Source: Alphaproteobacteria bacterium
Lineage (GTDB): Bacteria; Pseudomonadota; Alphaproteobacteria; Rhizobiales; Aestuariivirgaceae
Direction of reading: 5' to 3'
DNA: 6,039 nucleotides
Assembly: GCA_024279045.1 (NCBI GenBank)
Contig: JAJRRZ010000094.1
Location: 1 to 6,039, forward strand
Of this stretch, positions 1 through 4,729 are shown piece by piece. Every line of letters begins with the position of its first letter. Positions within the stretch are counted from its first letter, which is position 1. The notes beneath the pieces were generated by a model. It saw only the letters and a list, made by a program, of their open reading frames with translations. It made no database searches and was not told the origin of the DNA. The position numbers and the translations under genes were made by a program.

Positions 1-1098
1 ATCCCCGTAACCATCAAGACGGTGGAATGCCAGCTTGCCGACAACGCCTGGCAGCAGGGCTGGGTAACGCCACAGCCGCCGGAGAAGAAAACCGGCAAGC
101 GCGTCGCCATCGTCGGCTCCGGCCCGGCGGGGCTGGCCGCCGCCCAGCAGCTTGCCCGCGCCGGGCACGAGGTGCATGTCTACGAAAAGCAGCAATATCC
201 CGGTGGCCTGCTGCGCTATGGCATTCCCGATTTCAAATTGGAAAAGCACATCGTGCAGCGCCGCGTGGAACAGATGCGGGAAGAGGGCGTAACCTTTCAC
301 ACCGGCGTGCATGTCGGCGTGGATGTGAAGCTCAAGGCGCTACTCGACGAATACGATGCCGTGCTGGTGGCAGGCGGCTCGGAGAAGCCGCGCGACCTGC
401 CCGTGCCGGGGCGCGAACTGAAGGGCATTCACTTCGCCATGGAGTTTCTCGGCCAGTCCAACCGCCGCGTCTCCGGCGAGGGCCTGAAGGAGGGCGAAGA
501 GCCGATTACTGCGGAAGGCAAGCACGTGCTGGTCATTGGCGGTGGCGATACCGGCTCCGACTGTGTCGGCACCTCCATCCGCCAGGGCGCGCTGTCGGTA
601 ACCCAGGTGGAAATCTTGCCCAGGCCGCCGGAGAAGGAAGACAAGCTGACCATCTGGCCGGAATGGCCGCGCAAGCTGCGCATTTCCACCTCGCAGGCCG
701 AGGGCGCGGAGCTGATGTGGCAGGTGCGCACCGAGCGCTTCTCCGGCGACGAGAACGGCCATGTGCGCACCGCCCACATGGTGAAGGTGGACGAACAGCT
801 TCAGCCCATCGAATGCAGCGATTTCGAGATCAAGGCCGACCTGGTGCTGCTGGCCATGGGCTTTGTCCACCCGGTGCACGAGGGCATGATTGCCGAGCTG
901 GGCGATGCGCTGAAGCTGGACGAGCGCGGCAACGTGCTGGCCGATACCGACACCTACCGCACGTCCGTGGACAAGCTGTTTGCCGCCGGCGACATGCGCC
1001 GAGGCCAGTCGCTGGTGGTGTGGGCCATCCGCGAGGGCCGGCAGGCAGCCGCGGCCATCGACGAATACCTCATGGGCGAAACCCTGCTGCCGCGCTGA
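1..1098 (+). CDS. gltD: Glutamate synthase (GOGAT) small subunit, 5'-truncated by window edge
   Basis: This is the NADPH-oxidising FAD subunit of glutamate synthase, which passes electrons through Fe-S clusters to the large subunit GltB so that glutamine and 2-oxoglutarate become two glutamates in the cytoplasm. The reading frame is open from base 1 (I-P-V-T-I-K-T before the first possible GTG at 22), so the true start lies outside. About 365 residues are visible against roughly 480 for the family; the missing part is the N-terminal cysteine-rich Fe-S domain. Visible signatures are the FAD motif VGSGPAG (nt 112-132), the segment GGLLRYGIPDFKLEK (nt 202-246), the NADPH motif VIGGGDTGSDC (nt 532-564), the ILPRPPEKED and WPEWP stretch typical of GltD (nt 613-672), and the C-terminal FAD motif LFAAGDMRRGQSLVVWAI (nt 979-1032). 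GltD-like subunits also occur in other oxidoreductases, but the WPxWP stretch favours true GOGAT. gltB would be expected just upstream. It ends in TGA with no obvious intrinsic terminator. Confidence 0.93.
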   Translation: MPVTIKTVECQLADNAWQQGWVTPQPPEKKTGKRVAIVGSGPAGLAAAQQLARAGHEVHVYEKQQYPGGLLRYGIPDFKLEKHIVQRRVEQMREEGVTFHTGVHVGVDVKLKALLDEYDAVLVAGGSEKPRDLPVPGRELKGIHFAMEFLGQSNRRVSGEGLKEGEEPITAEGKHVLVIGGGDTGSDCVGTSIRQGALSVTQVEILPRPPEKEDKLTIWPEWPRKLRISTSQAEGAELMWQVRTERFSGDENGHVRTAHMVKVDEQLQPIECSDFEIKADLVLLAMGFVHPVHEGMIAELGDALKLDERGNVLADTDTYRTSVDKLFAAGDMRRGQSLVVWAIREGRQAAAAIDEYLMGETLLPR

Positions 1099-1157
1099 AC
1101 ATGCCGCGCCGTGCGGGCAGGCCACGCTACCGGCCAGCCGGGCAGCAGGTCATGCTG

Positions 1158-1168
1158 ATACCAGGTAT
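1158..1168. promoter_or_regulatory. Operator-like dyad ATACC-A-GGTAT
   Basis: A perfect 5-bp inverted repeat around a central A, extended on each side by a G-T mismatch and then a T/A match (1156-1170). It is an AT-rich patch in otherwise GC-rich noncoding DNA between gltD and lpd, and lies about 45 bp upstream of the candidate -35 element. The shape and size would suit a small dimeric repressor or activator, but I cannot name the regulator, and a dyad this short can occur by chance. Confidence 0.22.
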
Positions 1169-1212
1169 TACCGTTCGTGATGTGGCGGCTGACTTATTTC
1201 CCGTTCGCGGGC

Positions 1213-1241
1213 TTGCTCTTGTGTGCCGGAAGGCCGATACT
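1213..1241 (+). promoter_or_regulatory. Weak sigma70-like promoter candidate upstream of lpd
   Basis: TTGCTC (1213-1218) and GATACT (1236-1241) are separated by 17 bp. They match the -35 and -10 consensus at 3/6 and 4/6 positions. Transcription would start near 1248, leaving a leader of about 100 nt before lpd. The 250-bp separation from gltD makes an independent promoter in this gap likely, but this particular pair of boxes is only a best guess. Confidence 0.25.
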
Positions 1242-1254
1242 CCACATCGGGCGT

Positions 1255-1327
1255 CGCCGGGATATTGTTCCGGCGCGGCGCCGCTTCATCTCCTCGCACC
1301 ACACCGCCATCGGCATGAACACGGCGG
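1255..1327 (+). other. GC-rich stem-loops in the putative lpd leader
   Basis: Three dyads follow one another. CGCCGG (1255-1260) pairs with CCGGCG (1270-1275) around a 9-nt loop. GCGGCGCCGC (1275-1284) is a perfect 10-bp palindrome that competes for the right arm of the first stem. CCGCC (1304-1308) pairs with GGCGG (1323-1327) around a 14-nt loop. None has a T-run after it, so they are not canonical intrinsic terminators. They could fold in the lpd 5' leader, but short GC stems are common by chance in this base composition. I recognise no riboswitch class here. Confidence 0.3.
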
Positions 1328-1334
1328 ATACACC

Positions 1335-1347
1335 GTGGAGTTTCCAC
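1335..1347 (+). promoter_or_regulatory. lpd ribosome binding site inside a small inverted repeat
   Basis: GGAG at 1337-1340 lies 8 nt before the lpd ATG and is a good Shine-Dalgarno match, which supports the chosen start. It overlaps a dyad of GTGGA (1335-1339) and TCCAC (1343-1347) around a 3-nt loop. If this stem forms it would cover most of the Shine-Dalgarno. A 5-bp stem is weak, so the binding site is well supported but a regulatory role for the stem is speculative. Confidence 0.55.
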
Positions 1348-1348
1348 C

Positions 1349-2779
1349 ATGACCAAACGCTTTGACGTGCTCATCATCGGCGCCGGGCCGGGTGGCTATG
1401 TGTGCGCCATTCGCTGCGCGCAACTGGGGCTGAAGGTGGCCGTCGTGGAGCGCCGCGACACCCTGGGCGGCACCTGCCTGAATGTCGGCTGCATTCCGTC
1501 AAAGGCGCTGCTGCATGTCTCGGAACGCTTCCACGAGGCGCAGACGCATTTCGCCGAGATGGGCATCGTCGGCTGCACGCCGCGCATCGACATCGCCCAG
1601 ATGATGGCCTTCAAGCAGCAGGTGGTGCAGGCCAACGTGCGCGGGCTGGCCTCGCTGTTCAAAAAGAACGGCATCGAGCACATCGACGGCAATGCCCGCA
1701 TCGTTGCGCCGGATGTGGTGGAAATCCGCGGCGGCGCGAAAGGCAGGGGCAAGGCAAAAAAGGTGCAGGCTGGCGCCATTGTCATCGCCACTGGCTCCGC
1801 ACCCGCGCCACTGCCAGGCGTGGAGGTGGACGGCGAGCGCGTGATTACCTCCACCGAGGCACTGTCCCTGCCAGAGGTACCCGCCTCGCTGGCCGTCATT
1901 GGCGGCGGCGTCATCGGTCTGGAGCTTGGCTCTGTGTGGCGCAGGCTGGGCGCGGAGGTAACCATCATCGAATATGCCGATGCCATTCTGCCCGGCTGGG
2001 ATGCGGACATCGCCAAGACACTCACTCGCGAGCTGAAGAAACGCGGGGCGAAGATCCTGACGGGCCGGGCGGTAACGGCGGCGCGCGCCGACAACGGCGC
2101 GGCATTGGTGGAGATGCGCCAGCGCAATAGCGGCGGAAACGACAAGGCAGAAACCCTGCGCGCAGAACGGGCATTGCTGGCCACCGGGCGGCGTCCCTTC
2201 ACAGATGATCTGGGACTGGAGAACGTCGGCATCAAGCCGGACGAGGCCGGGTTCATTCCCGTCAACGATGCCTTCGAGACCGCCTGCAAGGGCATTTACG
2301 CCATTGGCGATGTCATCGGCCAGCCGATGCTGGCGCACAAGGCGGAGGAAGAGGGCATGGCGCTGGCCGCGCTGCTGGCCGGGCAAAAGGAGCACGCCCT
2401 GGTCAACTATGCCGCCATTCCTTCGGTGCTCTACACACTGCCCGAGGCGGCCAGCGTCGGCTTCACCGAGGAAGAGCTGAAGGCGGCGGACGTAGCCCAT
2501 GCGAAGGGCACGTTCCACTTCATGGCCAATGGTCGGGCGCGGGCGATGAACGCCACCGCCGGGTTCGTGAAGATCCTTGCTCACAAGGACACAGGCCGGC
2601 TGCTGGGCGCACACATCCTGGGACCGATGGCCGGCGAGCTGATCCACGAGGTGGCGGCGTTGCTGGCGCGCCAGGCCACGGCGACAGATCTGGCCCATGC
2701 CTGCCATGCGCACCCCACCCTTTCCGAAGCCGTGCGCGAGGCCGCCTTGGCCGCCATCGACAGGCCGATACACGCCTGA
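1349..2779 (+). CDS. lpd: Dihydrolipoamide dehydrogenase (E3)
   Basis: This cytoplasmic FAD enzyme reoxidises the dihydrolipoyl groups of 2-oxo acid dehydrogenase complexes (pyruvate, 2-oxoglutarate, branched-chain) or of the glycine cleavage system, reducing NAD+. The protein has 476 residues, normal for the family and apparently complete. Visible in order are the FAD Rossmann motif GAGPGG (residues 11-16), the redox-active disulfide in GGTCLNVGCIPSK (Cys43 and Cys48), ATGS (148-151), the NAD-binding motif VIGGGVIGLELG (183-194), the second FAD motif GIYAIGDVIG (315-324) with MLAHKAEEEG (327-336), the dimerisation-domain signature IPSVLYTLPEAASVG, and the catalytic pair in HPTLSE (His455, Glu460). 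A short Lys-rich insertion at about 129-139 is mildly unusual. The ATG at 1349 places the Rossmann motif at the usual distance and has GGAG 8 nt upstream. No E1 or E2 gene is visible nearby, so which complex it serves cannot be told from this window. Confidence 0.96.
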   Translation: MTKRFDVLIIGAGPGGYVCAIRCAQLGLKVAVVERRDTLGGTCLNVGCIPSKALLHVSERFHEAQTHFAEMGIVGCTPRIDIAQMMAFKQQVVQANVRGLASLFKKNGIEHIDGNARIVAPDVVEIRGGAKGRGKAKKVQAGAIVIATGSAPAPLPGVEVDGERVITSTEALSLPEVPASLAVIGGGVIGLELGSVWRRLGAEVTIIEYADAILPGWDADIAKTLTRELKKRGAKILTGRAVTAARADNGAALVEMRQRNSGGNDKAETLRAERALLATGRRPFTDDLGLENVGIKPDEAGFIPVNDAFETACKGIYAIGDVIGQPMLAHKAEEEGMALAALLAGQKEHALVNYAAIPSVLYTLPEAASVGFTEEELKAADVAHAKGTFHFMANGRARAMNATAGFVKILAHKDTGRLLGAHILGPMAGELIHEVAALLARQATATDLAHACHAHPTLSEAVREAALAAIDRPIHA

Positions 2780-2887
2780 TGTCCTGTTTCTTGAGCAGAT
2801 GCCATCCTTCCGATGCCGTTGCCACCTCCGCAGGGCACCGGCGGGTACTTTCTGTCGCTGATGCCCGTCAACCGTTTCGTGATGGTT

Positions 2888-2896
2888 TGCAATTAT
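2888..2896 (+). promoter_or_regulatory. Possible extended -10 promoter element for pgi
   Basis: TG at 2888-2889, one base, then AATTAT (2891-2896) matches the extended -10 pattern with 4/6 agreement in the hexamer. No good -35 box lies 16-18 bp upstream. Transcription would begin near 2903, giving a leader of about 30 nt. It is the only AT-rich tract in the gap, but the match is weak. Confidence 0.2.
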
Positions 2897-2921
2897 TCTC
2901 TGCCAGGGTCTGGTAGATGAC

Positions 2922-2926
2922 AGGAA
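2922..2926 (+). promoter_or_regulatory. pgi ribosome binding site
   Basis: AGGAA ends 7 nt before the ATG at 2934 and favours that start. A second in-frame ATG at 2964 (residue 11) has a less good GGGA at 2952-2955, so an N-terminus ten residues shorter remains possible. Confidence 0.5.
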
Positions 2927-2933
2927 CGGCGGC

Positions 2934-4325
2934 ATGAACATCAATTGTTTCGGGAACAGGGCCATGAACGGATCGGCGGCACAGGCGGTGCCCATTCCCT
3001 ACGAACAGCAGTTGGCTGGTTGCCTTGCTTCAAGCATCGGTCCATCCGGGTTGTCAGGGCAGGAATGGCGCAATGCGCTGCACGAAGGCGAACAGGCACT
3101 GCAGCGGTTGCGGGATGAATATGCGCGGCGACTCATTCCGGCGCTGAGCATCGTGCATGAGCGGGATGATCTCGATCGTTTCCAGCTCGCGGCGCAACGG
3201 TTGGCGGCAGGGGCACGCGATGTTGTGCTGTTCGGCATTGGCGGATCAGCACTGGCGCCACGCGCCTTGCGGCAACTGGCTCGTTTTCTGAGGCCCGGTG
3301 AACAGGTTCTGCCGGAACTGCACGTGATGGACAACCCCGAAACGCCCTGGATGGAGCGCTTCATCAGCAAGCTGGAGCTGGAAGGCTTGCGTTTTCTGAT
3401 CGTTTCCAAGTCCGGCTCCACGGCGGAAACGCTGATGCAGTGCCTGTGGGCCATCGATTACCTGCAGGTGCACGGGCTGGGCGCCACGCTGGCGGAGCGC
3501 ATGCTGATCATCACCGAACCCAGCAATGGGACGGACAATCCGTTGCGGCGCATTGCAGCGCTGCATGGCATCCCGGTGATGGATCATCCCAAGGATATAG
3601 GTGGGCGCTATTCGGCCTTTTCCATCGTCGGCATGTTGCCGGCCTGCCTGCTGGGGCTGGATGCAGAGCGCTTGCGCCATGCCGGAGCACGTGTGCTGGA
3701 TCTGGCCCTGCGGGAGGATGTCGATCTGACCAGAAACCCACCGCTGGTGGGTGCGGCGCTGCACATCGGTTTTCTGCGCGCGGCGCAACTGCGAGCGGTG
3801 ATCATGATGCCCTACACCAGCCAGCTGACGCTGTTCACCGCCTGGTGGCGACAGTTGTGGGCGGAGAGCCTGGGCAAGAATGGCAAGGGCCCACTTCCCG
3901 TCAGCGCCACGGGGCCGCTGGATCAGCACTCGCAACTGCAACTGTTTCTCGACGGGCCGAACGACAAGCTGTTCACCATCATCATGCCCAACACCGCCGG
4001 GCAGGGCTACCGCGCCCCGGCGGCGCTGGCGCAGGACGGCGACGAACGGCTGAACTGCCTGGGCGGGCGCACCATCGGCGATCTGACCGATTGCGAACAG
4101 CGCGCCACGGTGGAAAGCCTGATGCGCAAGGGCAGGCCGGTGCGCACCATCCACATCGACACGCTGGACGAGGAGGTGCTCGGCGCGCTGTTCATGCATT
4201 TCATGCTGGAGACCATTCTCACCGGCTATGCCATGGGACTGGATCCGTTCAATCAGCCGGCGGTGGAGTTTTCCAAGCGCATCACCCGCGAGCTGCTGCG
4301 CAAGGTGGATGTGCCGAAACTTTGA
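2934..4325 (+). CDS. pgi: Glucose-6-phosphate isomerase, short alphaproteobacterial form
   Basis: This enzyme interconverts glucose 6-phosphate and fructose 6-phosphate in the cytoplasm, linking glycolysis or gluconeogenesis with the pentose-phosphate and Entner-Doudoroff routes. The protein has 463 residues, shorter than the roughly 550-residue E. coli type but normal for the short bacterial group. It shows the sugar-phosphate-binding sequences GIGGSA (101-106) and SKSGSTAET (158-166), GGRYSAFS (223-230), AESLGKNGKG (310-319) with the expected catalytic Glu311, GPLDQHSQLQLFLDGP (327-342) with His332 for ring opening, and QPAVEFSKRI (441-450) with the catalytic Lys448. All key residues are therefore present. 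The first 20 or so residues look unconserved, and the start could be at either 2934 or 2964. I see no fused transaldolase domain, which occurs in some acetic acid bacteria. It converges with the S4 gene, with a 52-bp gap between stop codons. Confidence 0.94.
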   Translation: MNINCFGNRAMNGSAAQAVPIPYEQQLAGCLASSIGPSGLSGQEWRNALHEGEQALQRLRDEYARRLIPALSIVHERDDLDRFQLAAQRLAAGARDVVLFGIGGSALAPRALRQLARFLRPGEQVLPELHVMDNPETPWMERFISKLELEGLRFLIVSKSGSTAETLMQCLWAIDYLQVHGLGATLAERMLIITEPSNGTDNPLRRIAALHGIPVMDHPKDIGGRYSAFSIVGMLPACLLGLDAERLRHAGARVLDLALREDVDLTRNPPLVGAALHIGFLRAAQLRAVIMMPYTSQLTLFTAWWRQLWAESLGKNGKGPLPVSATGPLDQHSQLQLFLDGPNDKLFTIIMPNTAGQGYRAPAALAQDGDERLNCLGGRTIGDLTDCEQRATVESLMRKGRPVRTIHIDTLDEEVLGALFMHFMLETILTGYAMGLDPFNQPAVEFSKRITRELLRKVDVPKL

Positions 4326-4352
4326 ACATCGCGCCATCACTACCCCGCCGTC

Positions 4353-4388
4353 AGGAGCTGCCGGATGGTTATGCCGACTACAGCTCCT
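4353..4388. terminator. Inverted repeat at the convergent 3' ends of pgi and the S4 gene
   Basis: AGGAGCTG (4353-4360) and CAGCTCCT (4381-4388) form a perfect 8-bp stem. Within the 20-nt loop, CGG (4362-4364) and CCG (4374-4376) can extend the pairing. The symmetry lets the same hairpin form in transcripts from both strands, as expected for a shared terminator or 3'-end-protecting structure. Neither direction has a T-run, so it is not a classic intrinsic terminator. The right arm covers the last codons of the S4 gene. Confidence 0.4.
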
Positions 4389-4710
4389 CGCGCAGGGTAG
4401 CAGCAATAGCCGCGCTGACGCGGCGCTGGCTGAAGCCCAGCACGCGATAGACGCGCACCTGCCCGAAACACGCCACGGTGAGCACATCGCCGATGCGCAG
4501 CGGCGCGGCGGGCTTTTTCACCTTCAACCGGTTCAGGCGCACATGCCCCGCCTCGATCAGCCGCGCCGCCTCGCCGCGGGTTCTGGTGATGCGCACGCAC
4601 CACAGCCACTTGTCCAGCCGCTGTGCATGGCGGGCATCCGGGCCGCTTGCGCCGGTTGCGGCTGCATTGGCCGCGGAAGATGGCCTTTTCGTTTTGCCGC
4701 GGCGCGACAT
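4378..4710 (-). CDS. S4-domain RNA-binding protein, Hsp15 (HslR)-like
   Basis: A 110-residue protein with one S4 RNA-binding domain. Residues 1-29 are a basic, Ala-rich, probably disordered tail. The S4 fold starts at RLDKWLWCVRITRTRGEAAR (31-50) and continues through LIEAGHVRLN (51-60) and the lysine-rich turn at 62-66 to the GDVLTV strand (74-79). E. coli Hsp15, which has the same RLDKWLW start, binds stalled 50S subunits that carry nascent chains; a similar ribosome or RNA role is inferred here, not shown. The ATG is the only usable start: between the in-frame stop at 4747-4749 and this ATG there is no GTG or TTG. The Shine-Dalgarno is poor (no AGG-type sequence in the 19-bp gap), suggesting translational coupling to the helicase-related gene just upstream. 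The two genes are neighbours in many alphaproteobacteria and were probably one transcript. An hslR label would be homology-based, so I leave the symbol empty. Confidence 0.85.
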   Translation of the reverse strand: MSRRGKTKRPSSAANAAATGASGPDARHAQRLDKWLWCVRITRTRGEAARLIEAGHVRLNRLKVKKPAAPLRIGDVLTVACFGQVRVYRVLGFSQRRVSAAIAATLREEL

Positions 4711-4729
4711 GGCTGGCGGCCCGTGTCTG

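Larger units (their letters stand above)
2780..2933 (+). other. Intergenic region between lpd and pgi
   Basis: A 154-bp gap with no convincing gene. No stem followed by a T-run is seen after lpd, so any termination there is not of the classic intrinsic type. The only compositional feature is an AT-rich patch at about 2886-2899, roughly 35-50 bp before the pgi start, where promoter elements are most likely. The size of the gap suggests that pgi is transcribed separately from lpd. Confidence 0.5.

Noticed and set aside
27..1352. A 441-codon open frame on the plus strand overlapping gltD and the gap before lpd
   Set aside because: It is out of frame with GltD, whose motifs are unmistakable. The product is Arg/Ala/Gly-rich low-complexity sequence without family features.
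1177..1365. A 62-codon open frame in the gltD-lpd gap overlapping the lpd start by 17 bp
   Set aside because: It has no clear ribosome binding site and no recognisable domain, and its length is expected by chance. I kept the region as noncoding.
2780..2933. Possible riboswitch or small RNA before pgi
   Set aside because: I found no known riboswitch core, no strong hairpin and no T-run.
1499..2995. A 498-codon open frame on the minus strand, antisense to lpd and the start of pgi
   Set aside because: It covers a clearly real lpd gene with all catalytic motifs. The translation is rich in Arg, Gln, His and Gly with no recognisable domain, as is typical of antisense frames in GC-rich coding DNA.
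3246..4487. A 413-codon open frame on the minus strand, antisense to pgi and overlapping the S4 gene
   Set aside because: It runs opposite conserved pgi sequence and through the S4 gene in another frame. It has no domain and a biased, shadow-like composition.
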